Shown: positions 41,235 through 50,669, counted from the first letter of the stretch. The stretch is 64,000 nucleotides of DNA from Bacillota bacterium (GCA_021787335.1 JAJYMC010000010.1:62001-126000), one strand, 5' to 3'. Translations and numbers: made by a program. The notes: generated from the sequence alone by a model not told the origin.

Positions 41235-42443
41235 TCAGATCAGGAAAGCCAGACCGAGCGAGGCCAGAAAGCCCATGATCCCCCCGAAATAGAACGGGGC
41301 CACGGGACCGAAGAACTTCCACAGGAGGCCGGCGATGACCGAGGCCGGCAGCAGACCGACGCCGACGAGCATGGCGTGCAGGCCGATCATCGTCGCCCGC
41401 AGGTTGCCGGGGGCGATGTCGGAGACGAAGGCCTTCTCGACGCCCTCGCTCATCCCGATATAGACCCCGTAAAGGATGAACAGCCACCAGTAGAGCGGCA
41501 GGGCCTGGACCCGGGCGAAACCGATGTAGACCAGCCCGTAGAAGGCGTACCCGATGACCAGCAGGGTCTTGCGGCCGATGCGGTCGGAGAGATGGCCGGC
41601 CGGGTAGGAGATGAGCGCGTAAGTCACGTTGTAGACGAGATAGAGAAGGATGACCGTGGGCGCGCTGAAGCCGACGTTGCCGGCCCGGAGGAGGAGGAAC
41701 TCGTTGGTCGAGTTGCCGAGGGAGAAGACGAGGGCGATGATGAGGAAGGCCTTCAGCCGCCGGTCCAGGGCCCCCCACTTGAAGCTCAGCTCCTTGGCCA
41801 GCTTGCGGCGGCTGACCGGCTCGCGGGCGAAGCTCAGGGCGACGAGCCCGATGAGCGCCGGTACCACCGACCAGAGGAAGACCGCCTGGTAGTTGCCATT
41901 ATACCGGGTCAGGAAGAGGTAGCCGAGGGAGACGCCGATGACCGCCCCGGTCGAGTCGAGCAGGCGGTGCAGACCGAAGGCCCGGCCGCGGGCCTCGGCG
42001 GGGACGGTGTCGGCGATGAGGGCGTCGCGCGGGGCCGTCCGGACCCCCTTGCCGAAGCGGTCGACGATGCGGGCGACGAGGACCATCGGCCACGACCCGG
42101 CCAGGTAAAGAACGAACTTGCCGGCGGTCGAGCCGGCGTAGCCGGCGATGGTCAGGGGTTTGCGCTTCCCCGACCGGTCGGAGATGTGCCCCGAGAAGAC
42201 CTTGAGCACGCTGGCCAAGCTCTCGGCGATGCCCTCGATGGTCCCGACGACGGCCGGGCCGACCCCGAGCTTCATCACCAGGAACAGCGGCAGGAGCGGG
42301 TAGACCATCTCCGAGCTGATGTCGGTCAAGAGGCTGGTGACGCCGAGGACGAAGACGTTGTAGAAAGGGCCATGCCGGGCCGGGGGGCCGGCGGTCGCGC
42401 CCGCGCCCTGGGACGGCGCTTGATTCTGCGGTTCCTGGCTCAT
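41235..42443 (-). CDS. MFS transporter
   Basis: 402 residues with about 12 membrane helices. The family loop 2-3 motif is seen as GHISDRSGKRKPLTIAGYAG, and again between helices 8 and 9 as GHLSDRIGRKTLLVIGYAF. The N-terminus has TSLLTDISSEMVYPLLPLFL, typical of a group of uncharacterised MFS permeases. Substrate unknown. ATG at 42443 with GGGGAGGG upstream. Confidence 0.88.
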   Translation of the reverse strand: MSQEPQNQAPSQGAGATAGPPARHGPFYNVFVLGVTSLLTDISSEMVYPLLPLFLVMKLGVGPAVVGTIEGIAESLASVLKVFSGHISDRSGKRKPLTIAGYAGSTAGKFVLYLAGSWPMVLVARIVDRFGKGVRTAPRDALIADTVPAEARGRAFGLHRLLDSTGAVIGVSLGYLFLTRYNGNYQAVFLWSVVPALIGLVALSFAREPVSRRKLAKELSFKWGALDRRLKAFLIIALVFSLGNSTNEFLLLRAGNVGFSAPTVILLYLVYNVTYALISYPAGHLSDRIGRKTLLVIGYAFYGLVYIGFARVQALPLYWWLFILYGVYIGMSEGVEKAFVSDIAPGNLRATMIGLHAMLVGVGLLPASVIAGLLWKFFGPVAPFYFGGIMGFLASLGLAFLI

Positions 42444-42470
42444 CTGTTTCCCCTCCCTGTCTCCTCGGGT

Positions 42471-43378
42471 CTATTTCCCGGCCATCGAACCGGCCGGCCT
42501 ACCGCCGGCCAGGGTAAGCCGGCGTTGGTAAGCTTTCAGGACGTCGCTCCGGGTGACCAGCCCGACCAGGTGCCCGTGGTCATCCCCGGTGAGCGTGCCG
42601 CGGATGTCCTCGAGGGTGATCATCCCGACCAGCCGCCCCCCGGCGTCGACCACCGGGAAGCCGTTGTGCTTGGTCGACTGCATCAGGGCGACGACGTCGC
42701 CGAGGGTCATCTCCGGGCGCACCGTGGCTACCGGCGCGGACATGGCCTCGGACACGGGGATGGCCGCCATGACCCGGGTCAGGTGGCCCTGGCGCAGCTT
42801 GATGCCCCGCCTGGCCAGTTTCATCGTGTAGATGGTCTCCTCGCTCAGCCGCGCCGAGAGGAGCGTGGCGATGACCGACGAGAGCATCAGCGGCAGGATG
42901 ATCCGGTAGTCCTGGGTCATCTTGAAGAGGATGATGATGCCCGTGATGGGGGCCTGGGTCATCCCGGCGAAGAGGGCGGCCATGCCGACCATGGCGTAGG
43001 CGCCCGGGCCCGCGGTCCACGGAAAGAGGCCGTGGATGAGCCAGCCGTATGCGCCGCCGATCATGGCCCCGATATAGAGGCCGGGATAGAAGATGCCGCC
43101 ACGTGCCCCTTGGCCTCACGGGCCCAAAAGTAGATCATCGGGCCGACGACCAAGCCGCCCACGGCCCCGTAAAGCGGAAAACGCCACAGCCCAAGGGGGG
43201 CCAAGCATCCTCCCAGAGCCGCGAAGACCTGGATGAGCCGGAAGAAGACGAACGACGCCAGGCCGCCGCCTAGGCCGACCAGGGCGGCGACGACGATCAG
43301 TCCTGACTGTGAACGGGCCGCCGGGACCCAGGTCTTGACGGGCCCGGCGGGCTGGGTTGGGAGCGGAGTCTGGTCCAT
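42471..43378 (-). pseudogene. Decayed ClC-type chloride channel/transporter with CBS domains
   Basis: Two frames make one damaged gene. 43061-43378 gives the ClC start (first helix LIVVAALVGLGGGLASFVFF, then REAKGH); 43120-42471 resumes in another frame at GGIFYPGLYIGAMIGGAYG and runs through the last ClC helices and one CBS domain (PVSEAMSAPVATVRPEMTLG). The middle, about 230 codons including the GSGIP and GREGP ion-selectivity motifs, is missing, and the second CBS domain is cut to about 20 residues (HLVGLVTRSDVLKAY). It cannot be a working channel as read. GTG/ATG start near 43378. Confidence 0.82.
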
Positions 43379-43392
43379 GAGCCGCCTTCTTC

Positions 43393-44336
43393 TCAGCCTC
43401 GTTTGGTGCGGATGAAGCGGGCCGGCTCGCCGGACGGGTCGCGCCGGACCGGGTTCTCCAGGGTGCCGATGCCCTCGATGGTCACCCGGACCACGTCCCC
43501 AGGGGTGATTGGGGCGACGCCGCTAGGCGTGCCGGTGGCGATGAGGTCGCCGGCCTCGAGGGTCATCAGGTTGGAGACGGCGGCGATGATCTCCGGGATC
43601 TTGTAGACCATGTCGCCGGTGTTGGTGGCCTGGCGGACCTCGCCGTTGACGGCGAGAGTCAGGCGCAGCGCATGTGGGTCCGGGATCTCGTCGGCGGTGA
43701 CGAGGTACGGACCCAGCGGCCCGAAGGTGTCGATGGCCTTGCTGCGAAACCAGGGCCGCGACCGGGCGACGTCGGACCACTGGATGTCGCGGGCGCTGAC
43801 GTCGTTGATGATGGTGTAGCCGGCGACATGGTCAAAGGTCCGGTCGGCCGCGACGCGGCGGGCGGCATGGCCGATGGCCACCACCAACTCGCCCTCGGGG
43901 TCGACCCGGTCGAGGCCTTCCGGGATGAGGATTTCCTCGCCGTGAGCGATCAACGATGACGTGGCCTTGGTGAAGTACAGGGGTTCTTCGGGGACGGCGT
44001 TGGCGAGCTCGGCGGCGTGGGCGGCGTAGTTCCGCCCCATGGCGACGAGCTTGCCCGGCCGGCGCACCGGCAGCCGGAAGAGATAGCGTCCTCGAGGCGC
44101 AGGGTCAGCTCACACGCGGTCGCCGGGTCGAGGGCGGCGACCAAGCGGCCGGCCGCCGCGACGAAAGCCCTGTCGGCGGCGACCGCCACGGTGTCCGGGG
44201 AGTCCGAGGAAAGGCCCGCCGGGAGGGCGAGCCCCCCGCGACGGGCCAGTCCGGCCAGATCGATCAGACCTTGCTCGGCGGCGACCGCGACGACCGGTGC
44301 GCCGCCTTTGCGTTTGCTGAGGATAGCGAGCTTCAA
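43393..44336 (-). pseudogene. Fumarylacetoacetate hydrolase (FAH) family gene with one frameshift
   Basis: N-terminal part (TTG 44336: KLAILSKRKGGAPVVAVAAE, ending about LEDAI) and the catalytic part (RRPGKLVAMGRNYAAHAAEL, FTKATSSLIAHGEEILIP, DPEGELVVAIGHAARRV, TGTPSGVAPITPGDVV) are in different frames; the shift is at about 44080-44110. The metal-binding Glu/Asp residues of the FAH core are present. Family members hydrolyse or isomerise acylpyruvate-type compounds. One base restores it, so a sequencing error or a recent mutation are both possible. Overlaps the AOR stop. Confidence 0.82.
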
Positions 44337-46309
44337 GCCGTCTTCCTCCTGGTCGACCGGGTCGCGCGGCGCGGGGCGGACTTGGCCTTCGCCGCGGTCC
44401 GCTTGGCGGGCGCCTTCGCCTTGGCCTGGGCCTTGGTCTTCGGCAATTGCGCCGCGGCCCACTCGATGCCCAACTCGTCCAACTTGGCTTCGGAGGGCCG
44501 GCCGGTCTCGCGGTCCCAGCCCATCATGGCGTAGTATTCACCCTTCGCGGCGTCAGCAAGTTTGCGGGAGATCTTCGTCCCGGCGATGGCGCCGTTCCCG
44601 AGGCCTTGGAAGAAGCGGTCCGGCAGGCGGTCGTTCGCCGCCGCGAGGCCCTCACGGACGTTGAAGACCCGGGCCAGGTTGGCCGCCCGTTCCCCGGCCA
44701 GCGACAGCTCGAGGAGGGAGGTGCTCCAGCCGGTAACGGCGTGGAGCAGCTCGACCTGCTGGTCGTAGCTCCACGAGACGAACTGGCACAGCCCCAGGGA
44801 GTTGATGGTGTGGCGGAGGTCGGTGACGCGCTTGAGGGTCTTCACCTTCCGCGGCGACAGGTCGGTGGCCGGCATGGTCTCCAGGATGCCCAGGGGCTTG
44901 ACCGACTCGACCCGCTTGACGAACATCGTGTCGTGGATGTTGTGGCAGTGGTCGGCGCCGGTCGGGGAGATGGTGTAGCCGATCCCGAGGCCCATCTTCA
45001 TGCGCGGCTCGTGCATCGGTAGTTCCTGCCCGCGGACATGGATTGCGAAGCGGCGGGCCTTCGGGCCGAGCTTCTCGGCGGCCCGGGCGACGCCCTCGGC
45101 CAGGAGGTCGCCTAGGCCGCGCCGGTGAGCGATGTCCTCGACCATCTGGACCAAGGCCTGGCCGTTGCCAAAGCGGAGGTCGAGGCCGCCGGTGTCCTTC
45201 TTGGTCAGGATGCCGTTCTCATAGCACTCCATGGCGAAGGCGACGGCCGCGCCGGTGGAGATGGCGTCAAGGACGTAGGCGTTGCAGAGTTCCGAAGCCT
45301 TGCAGACGGCCTCCAGGTCGTCGACCCCGCAGAGGGAGCCGAGGGCGGCCAGGGCCTCATACTCGGGACCGCCGTAGTTGCGGTCGATGACGTAGCGGCC
45401 TTCGCCGGGCTTCCGCTCGACCACCCGCTTGCAGTGGATGGCGCAGGCGAAACAGCTGTCGCGGCCGACCAGCAGGGTGTCGCGCATGGTCGTCCCGTCG
45501 ATCTTCTTCGCCCCCTCGAAGGAGCCGTCGCGGAAGTTCCGCGTCGGCAGGCCACCGCCGGCGTCGAGGGCGACGACGGTGCCCGTCGTCCCGAGGTCGG
45601 TGAAGCCCTTCTCGTTCTCCGTGATGTGCTGGGTCATCGCCCGGCCCATTTCCTTCACCCGCTCGGCGTTGACCGAAGCGTACTGGGCGTGCCCGCGGGC
45701 GGCCACGGCCTTCAGGTTCTTGGCCCCCATCGCCGCGCCGATGCCGCCGCGGCCATAGAAGTGGGTGACGTCGTTGGAGACGCAGGCGAAGCGGACCTTG
45801 TTCTCTCCACCCACGCCGCACTGGGCGACGCGGATGCCCTTGTCGCCGAGCTCGGCCCGGATGGCCTGCTCGACGTCATAGGCCTTCTTGCCCCACAGGC
45901 CCGCGGCGTCCCTCAGCTCGGCCTGGCCGTCATGGACCCAGAGGTAGACCGGGCGCTTGGCCCGCCCCTCGATGATGACCGCGTCGAAGCCGGCCCGCTT
46001 CAGTTCGGGACCGAAGAAGCCGCCCGCCTCAGCGTCGCCGTAGCCGCCGGAGAGGGGCGACTTGGCACCGACGCTGTTGCGGCCGCTGCCCGCCACGGGG
46101 GCGCCGGTCAGGACGCCGGTGGCGAAGATGACCTTGTTCTCAGGGCCGAGCGGATCGACGCCCGGCTTCAATTCCTTGAGCAGGTAGTGGGCGATGAGCC
46201 CGCGACCGCCGAGGTGCGCGCGGTAGAAGTTCTCATCCGGGGTCTCGACGCTGATGGCTCCGCGCGTTAGGTCGACGCGGAGGATCTGGCCGCAAGATCC
46301 GTTGGGCAT
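44333..46309 (-). CDS. aor: Aldehyde:ferredoxin oxidoreductase (tungsten-type AOR family)
   Basis: 658 residues. Family features: LRVDLTRGAISVETPDENFY, HLGGRGLIAHYLLKELKPGV, ATGVLTGAPVAGSGRNSVGA, FYGRGGIGAAMGAKNLKAVA, and the 4Fe-4S ligands C-x2-C-x3-C (SCFACAIHCKR) with a later Cys in NSLGLCQF. AORs oxidise aldehydes with ferredoxin using a bis-pterin tungsten (or Mo) cofactor. The C-terminal 40 residues are a Lys/Ala/Arg-rich tail (AKAKAPAKRTAAKAK) not part of the fold. ATG 46309 with GGGAGG nine bases upstream. The MoaD-like gene just before it supports cofactor use. Confidence 0.93.
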   Translation of the reverse strand: MPNGSCGQILRVDLTRGAISVETPDENFYRAHLGGRGLIAHYLLKELKPGVDPLGPENKVIFATGVLTGAPVAGSGRNSVGAKSPLSGGYGDAEAGGFFGPELKRAGFDAVIIEGRAKRPVYLWVHDGQAELRDAAGLWGKKAYDVEQAIRAELGDKGIRVAQCGVGGENKVRFACVSNDVTHFYGRGGIGAAMGAKNLKAVAARGHAQYASVNAERVKEMGRAMTQHITENEKGFTDLGTTGTVVALDAGGGLPTRNFRDGSFEGAKKIDGTTMRDTLLVGRDSCFACAIHCKRVVERKPGEGRYVIDRNYGGPEYEALAALGSLCGVDDLEAVCKASELCNAYVLDAISTGAAVAFAMECYENGILTKKDTGGLDLRFGNGQALVQMVEDIAHRRGLGDLLAEGVARAAEKLGPKARRFAIHVRGQELPMHEPRMKMGLGIGYTISPTGADHCHNIHDTMFVKRVESVKPLGILETMPATDLSPRKVKTLKRVTDLRHTINSLGLCQFVSWSYDQQVELLHAVTGWSTSLLELSLAGERAANLARVFNVREGLAAANDRLPDRFFQGLGNGAIAGTKISRKLADAAKGEYYAMMGWDRETGRPSEAKLDELGIEWAAAQLPKTKAQAKAKAPAKRTAAKAKSAPRRATRSTRRKTA

Positions 46310-46340
46310 GCTGCTTTGCCTCCCTTGGCAAGGTGGGTTT

Positions 46341-46577
46341 CTAGCCTCCGGCCACCGGGGCGAAGATGTTGACCCGGTCACCGTCGAACAGGATCTGCTC
46401 TGGTTTGGCCAGGAGGTCGTTGACGCTGACCATCCAGACCTCTACGTCGGGCATGCCGATGGCCTTCAGGAGGTCGACCACCCGGCTGCCATCCGGCAGC
46501 GTGAAGTCGGCTTCATCGCGCCCGCCGGGAAAGTGGCGGCGGAGGTTGCCGTGAGCCCGCGCGCTGATGGTGATCAA
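46341..46577 (-). CDS. MoaD/ThiS family sulfur-carrier protein
   Basis: 78 residues of ubiquitin-like fold ending in the required Gly-Gly (FAPVAGG). The pattern LPDGSRVVDLLKAIGMPDVE and ILFDGDRVNIFAPVAGG fits MoaD/ThiS. Encoded immediately before an AOR, as often seen, so it probably donates sulfur to the pterin cofactor. TTG start at 46577, seven bases after GGGAGG. Confidence 0.9.
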   Translation of the reverse strand: MITISARAHGNLRRHFPGGRDEADFTLPDGSRVVDLLKAIGMPDVEVWMVSVNDLLAKPEQILFDGDRVNIFAPVAGG

Positions 46578-46619
46578 TGGCTTTCCTCCCCGCGCGCTGG
46601 CGGGCGCCGCGGCCCTTTC

Positions 46620-47111
46620 TCAGTCGCCCTGCGGGTCGCGGGCCATCCAGGTGGTCTGGTAACCGCGGAACCCCAGGCGCTCGAAGAACGGGACGACGTC
46701 GGCGTTGGCGCTGACCATGAAGAGCACCCCAGGGTACTCGGCCATGAGCTTCTCCACGAGGCGCCGGCCGATGCCGCGCCGCCAGTACTGCGGGCGCACG
46801 GCGACGTTGTTGACGTAGCCGATGAAGGCCCCGTCAGTCAGGCACCGGCCGAAGCCGACCAGGGCCGGCCCGTCCCAGGCCGTGACCACCAGGCTCGAGC
46901 CGGCGATGAGCCGCCCGAGCCGCTCCAGCGGGCCGCGTTCCGCCGGCCCTTCCCCGCCGGCGTCGTCGCCGGCCGCGTCGCCCTCACTACCCTCGGCGGC
47001 GTCGAAGCGCCAGCCGACGGTTTTGTAGAGCTCGGCCAGTTGCTCCGGCTTGACGGCGTCAGCCCCGATGATGAAGCGGATCGGATTTCCGGTCACGATA
47101 GTGGGTCTCAA
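46620..47111 (-). CDS. GNAT-family N-acetyltransferase
   Basis: 163 residues. Acetyl-CoA motif NNVAVRPQYWRRGIGRRLVE and the ending ADVVPFFERLGFRGYQTTWM are typical. An acidic Gly/Asp/Glu-rich insert (about residues 38-60) interrupts the N-terminal part. Substrate unknown. The start is uncertain: TTG 47111 is used, with only a weak ribosome site; a GTG lies 14 codons or fewer downstream. Confidence 0.8.
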   Translation of the reverse strand: MRPTIVTGNPIRFIIGADAVKPEQLAELYKTVGWRFDAAEGSEGDAAGDDAGGEGPAERGPLERLGRLIAGSSLVVTAWDGPALVGFGRCLTDGAFIGYVNNVAVRPQYWRRGIGRRLVEKLMAEYPGVLFMVSANADVVPFFERLGFRGYQTTWMARDPQGD

Positions 47112-47196
47112 TGAGCACCACCGGAATCCTTAGGCAACAAGCCCTGGAATTCGTTTAGGGGAGGAAGAGTGGTGTTCCTTCTTTTCAGTCCTGTGG

Positions 47197-47202
47197 TATA
47201 AT
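47197..47202 (+). promoter_or_regulatory. -10 element before the tnpB relic
   Basis: Perfect TATAAT seven bases before the GTG of the plus-strand transposon gene; a poor TTCCTT lies 16 bases upstream as -35. Probably the remaining promoter of the element. Confidence 0.45.
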
Positions 47203-47208
47203 AGACCC

Positions 47209-48367
47209 GTGAAGCGAACAGGTGTTCTCCTCCTTCTGCCGACAAGAACTCAGGCCGTGATTCTTGCCACCATGGCTGATCGCGCTGCCGCGCTTTGGAA
47301 CAGCGTCAACTACCGCTGCCGACAGGCGTTTTTTACGGGTGGGCGCGTCCCAAGTTATGAGGCCCTCTGCCGCGAGTTCGTCTCGCACCCGGCGTACAGA
47401 GCGCTACCATCAGAGGTGGGCCAGGAGACGCTCAAGAAGGTGGCCGCCGCGTGGCAGTCGTTCTTTGCCTTACGCCGTGCCTTTGGCCAGGGGAGACTGG
47501 AGCACAAGCCATACCCGCCCCGCTACTGGAAGGACCGGAAGACCGGCCAGCGTCTATCCCGCGGCATCTTCGTCAAGTCGCCGCGGAGCTACTCCGTCAG
47601 CCGCAAGGCTCTGGCGCTGACACTTCCATCCGACGTGCGAAAGCGGCCGGGTGACCGCCTTGTAATCCAGACCCGCGGCCTCTTGCGTTATGAGGGAGAA
47701 CTGAGAACGTGTGAGCTTCAGTACGACCGTGTGACTACGCGGTGGTATGCCCACATCACCGTGGAGATGCCCGAACCCGTCCGCGCACCACGACCGGAGA
47801 AATGGGCCGGAACTCCGCACCTCAAGAGCAGTACGACGACTGTACCGCAGACGCCGGCTTCGCCTGCTGCACGCCCTGCAGGCCCTGGCGCGGCAGGTCG
47901 CCATCGGGCTCCGTCGCACCGGCGTGACCCACGTGGCCCTGGAAGACCTGACCGGCATCCGCGAGCACATGGATTTCGGCCCAGGAAACCTCTTGGTTCA
48001 CAACTTCTGGGCGTTTGCCCTTTGGCGCCGGACGCTGGAGGCGGCCCTTGGCCGCGTGGGAATCCGGGTCGTCGCCGTCGAGGCCCGGGGCACCTCATCA
48101 CGATGTGCCATTTGTGGGCAGCCGGTTGCCCGTCCGGTCCGTCATAAGGTCGTCTGCCACCATTGCAGGACCATCTTTCATGCTGACGCCAACGCAGCGA
48201 GAAACATTCTTTGCAAGGCAGCTGGCTTTCAGGCTCCCTCGAAGGGAGACGGGGCGAAGGCCAAAGCCCCGGCGCCTCTGGCCCAACGGTGGGACCGTCA
48301 CCGCTGGGTGCCGACCGGCGCCAAATCCGCGGCTGCTCGCGCAAGCCGCGACTCCAGGGTGGCTTAG
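47209..48367 (+). pseudogene. tnpB: Relic IS605-type tnpB (RNA-guided nuclease family), frameshifted
   Basis: The first part (to about 47810) is a TnpB N-terminus in one frame (LWNSVNYRCRQAFFTGGRVP, ending RPEKWAG, where the first RuvC Asp motif should follow). The second part (from about 47830, another frame) continues RRLYRRRRLRLLHALQALAR, HVALEDLTGIREH (RuvC-II Glu), zinc finger CAIC...CHHC, and FHADANAARNIL (RuvC-III Asp). The RuvC-I segment with its Asp is absent in every frame, so a deletion with frameshift removed it. No tnpA is next to it. It is the only insertion-sequence gene seen and one of few plus-strand genes. Confidence 0.85.
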
Positions 48368-48413
48368 GGCCGCCTCGGAGGGTCCTCGGACTTCAATCCG
48401 GGGAGGAGGTCAA
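48368..48413 (+). mobile_element. Possible right end / guide-RNA 3' region of the tnpB element
   Basis: Directly after the tnpB stop is a structured GC-rich stretch ending GGGGAGGAGGTCAA. IS605/IS1341 right ends, which make the 3' end of the omega RNA, commonly end in a similar GGGGAGGATGTCAA. The left end was not located. Confidence 0.4.
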
Positions 48414-48434
48414 GATGACCGGTTTCAAGTCAGA

Positions 48435-49376
48435 TCACCTTGTCAGGCCCGGCGTTGGGACAAGGATTCGCGGCTTTTCCTCAGGTTCCTTCATCGCCGT
48501 GGTCATGAACACGTACGTCGCGCCCTCGGAATTCGTGAAGGCGGCGTGGTTCCCTCCGGCGTCCATGGCCACGATGTTCATGCTCCCGATGTACGGATCG
48601 ACCACGGCGTGGAGGTCCTTCATCGCCTCGGTGCCCGCCTCGAGGAGCGACATCCCCATCTTCAGGTAGAGGACGACGCTGCGGGCGGTGCCGGCGCGGA
48701 TGGCCATCTCGCCGCGGCCCGTGCAGGCGGCCGCGCCGTAACGGTTGTCGGCGTAGTTGCCGGCGCCGATGATCGGCGAGTCGCCCAGGCGGCCCGGGTA
48801 TTTCCACGCCCAGCCGCTCGTGGAGACGCCGCAGGCGATGTCCCCGCGGTCGTCGCGGGCGATGAAGTTCACCGTCTCGTTGGGCTTCTCCGGGTCGGCG
48901 GCGTGCTTGACCAGCTCGCGCATGCGGTCAAGGTACCGCTCGCGGTGCCCGTAGACCTCGGGGAACTTCTCGGTCCAGAGCTTCTCGTAGACCTGGCGGG
49001 CCTCTTCGGTGAGGAGGTCCTTCTTCTCGAAGCCCATCTCGGCCGCGAAGCGCTCGGCGCCTGTCCCGACCAGGATGACGTGGGGCAGGTCCTCCATCAC
49101 CTTGCGGGCGATGGAGATGGGATGTTCATAATCCTTGATCGCCCCGACCGCCCCGGTGGCCAGGGTCCGGCCGTCCATGATGCTGGAGTCCAGTTCGACC
49201 TGGCCCAGCAGGTTGGGCAGCCCCGAGTAGCCGACGCTGTGGTCGTCGGGGTTCGACTCGACCGGCCGGATTCCGGCCTCCACCGCGTCGATGGCCGAGC
49301 CCCCCCGGCGGAGGACCTCGACCGCCTCGCGGATGCCCACGTCACCGTTCTTGCTGCAGATGACCACGCCCGGCAT
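48435..49376 (-). CDS. N4-glycosylasparaginase / isoaspartyl peptidase-like Ntn hydrolase
   Basis: 313 residues of the asparaginase-2 family. Self-cleavage produces an N-terminal Thr nucleophile; the likely site is the Thr of NETVNFIARDDRG (about residue 168), like HDTIG of human aspartylglucosaminidase, followed by GVSTSGWAWKYPGRLGDSPI and IGAGNYADNRYGAAACTGRG. The start (GSAIDAVEAGIRPVESNPDD) is also typical. It hydrolyses Asn- or isoAsp-linked bonds. ATG at 49376 behind GGAGGTG. Grouped with two amidohydrolases and an M14 deacylase, suggesting peptide or modified amino acid breakdown. Confidence 0.9.
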   Translation of the reverse strand: MPGVVICSKNGDVGIREAVEVLRRGGSAIDAVEAGIRPVESNPDDHSVGYSGLPNLLGQVELDSSIMDGRTLATGAVGAIKDYEHPISIARKVMEDLPHVILVGTGAERFAAEMGFEKKDLLTEEARQVYEKLWTEKFPEVYGHRERYLDRMRELVKHAADPEKPNETVNFIARDDRGDIACGVSTSGWAWKYPGRLGDSPIIGAGNYADNRYGAAACTGRGEMAIRAGTARSVVLYLKMGMSLLEAGTEAMKDLHAVVDPYIGSMNIVAMDAGGNHAAFTNSEGATYVFMTTAMKEPEEKPRILVPTPGLTR

Positions 49377-49445
49377 TGCCGCACCTCCAATGAGCCAGGG
49401 CGGTCACCGTCTTCGGCGACCGCCCCGGACTGTGTCTCGCTTATC

Positions 49446-50669
49446 TCAGCACTTGGCCGCCGGGAGCGGGTCGGTCAGTTGATAGACCTTCTCCCCGTCG
49501 ATGAAGACCTTCTCGCACTTCGTGTAGGTGTTGAACGGGTGGCCTGAGAAGATGGCCACGTCGGCGTCCTTGCCTGCCTCGAGGGAACCCATCCGGTCGG
49601 CCACGCCGAGGATCTCGGCCGGGTTGATGGTGATCGCCCGGAAGGCCTCGGCCTCGGGCATCCCCTCGCGCACGGCCAGGCCGGCGTGGAGGGGCAGCCA
49701 CTTGGTGTTGGACGAGGTGTCGCACTGGATGGCCACCTTGACCCCGGCCTTGGCCAGGACGCCCGGGTTCTTCAGGGTGACGTCCTCGAGCTCCATCTTG
49801 CCGCGGCTCATCAGGAGCGGGCCGACGGTCGCCCGGACCTTCTTCTTGGCCAGGATGTCGGCAATCTTGTAGCCCTCGGTGCAGTGCTCGATGACGTAGT
49901 CGAGCTTGAACTCCTCGGCCACGCGGACGGCGGTCATGATGTCGTCGGCGCGGTGGCAGTGGATGCGGGCTTTCATCTCGCGGCGGAGAACCCGGCCGAG
50001 GGCCTCGAGCTTCAGGTCGCGGTCCGGGAGCTTCGGCGGTTTGGCCGCCTCGCCCGGTTTCGTGGCCTTGGCCTCTTCCTCGGCCCGGGCGATCTTCTCC
50101 TGGTAGTTCTGGGCGGCGACGAGGGCGTCGCGGAGGACGGCGGCGTTGCCCATCCGGGTCGCCGGGGCCTGCTTCTTGCCCTCGCCGTAGACCCGCTTGG
50201 GGTTCTCGCCGAGGGCCATCTTCATACCTTCGGTACCGGGGATCATCATCTCTTCGGCGACGCGGCCGCGGAGCTTGATGACCATCCCGCTGCCGCCGAT
50301 GATGTTGGCCGAGCCGGGCCCGGTGTAGACCGAGGTGACCCCGGCGGCGACAACGTCCCTGATGGCCACGTCGTCCGGGTTCAGCGCGTCGATCCCGCGG
50401 AGCTGGGCCGTGTTCGGGCTGGTGACCTCGTTGCCGTCCATGGTGGCCCACACCGACGGCTCGCCGAACAGCGACAGATGGCTGTGGGCGTCGATTAGGC
50501 CGGGCAAAACCCACTTGCCGGCGGCGTCGACGACCTCGGCGCCCTTCGGCACCTTCACCTTGTCGGCCGGCCCGACCTCCTTGATCTTGCCCTTATCGAT
50601 GAGGACCGTGCCCTTCTCATAGGTCCCCTTGGTGATGGTCAGGACCTTGCCGTTGATGATGGCGATCAC
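49446..50669 (-). CDS. Amidohydrolase (imidazolonepropionase-like), copy A
   Basis: 407 residues. Metal-site features: GLIDAHSHLSLFGE (HxH, about residue 60), the HCHRADD and IEHCTEGYK histidines, and CDTSSNTKWLPLH with the metal Asp. A variable insert (about 175-225: Lys/Glu/Ala-rich) precedes KLPDRDLKLEALGRVLRREM. Likely hydrolyses a cyclic or N-acyl amide; substrate unknown. Start placed at GTG 50669 because AGGAGG lies nine bases upstream; an ATG at 50687 overlaps that site. Clearly paralogous to the gene at 51666-52847. Confidence 0.88.
   Translation of the reverse strand: MIAIINGKVLTITKGTYEKGTVLIDKGKIKEVGPADKVKVPKGAEVVDAAGKWVLPGLIDAHSHLSLFGEPSVWATMDGNEVTSPNTAQLRGIDALNPDDVAIRDVVAAGVTSVYTGPGSANIIGGSGMVIKLRGRVAEEMMIPGTEGMKMALGENPKRVYGEGKKQAPATRMGNAAVLRDALVAAQNYQEKIARAEEEAKATKPGEAAKPPKLPDRDLKLEALGRVLRREMKARIHCHRADDIMTAVRVAEEFKLDYVIEHCTEGYKIADILAKKKVRATVGPLLMSRGKMELEDVTLKNPGVLAKAGVKVAIQCDTSSNTKWLPLHAGLAVREGMPEAEAFRAITINPAEILGVADRMGSLEAGKDADVAIFSGHPFNTYTKCEKVFIDGEKVYQLTDPLPAAKC

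Noticed and set aside
47209-48367. Nuclease-dead TnpB as a working TldR repressor
   Set aside because: A real TldR would be one open frame; here the frame changes and a segment is missing, so decay is more likely. Kept only as a finding to test.
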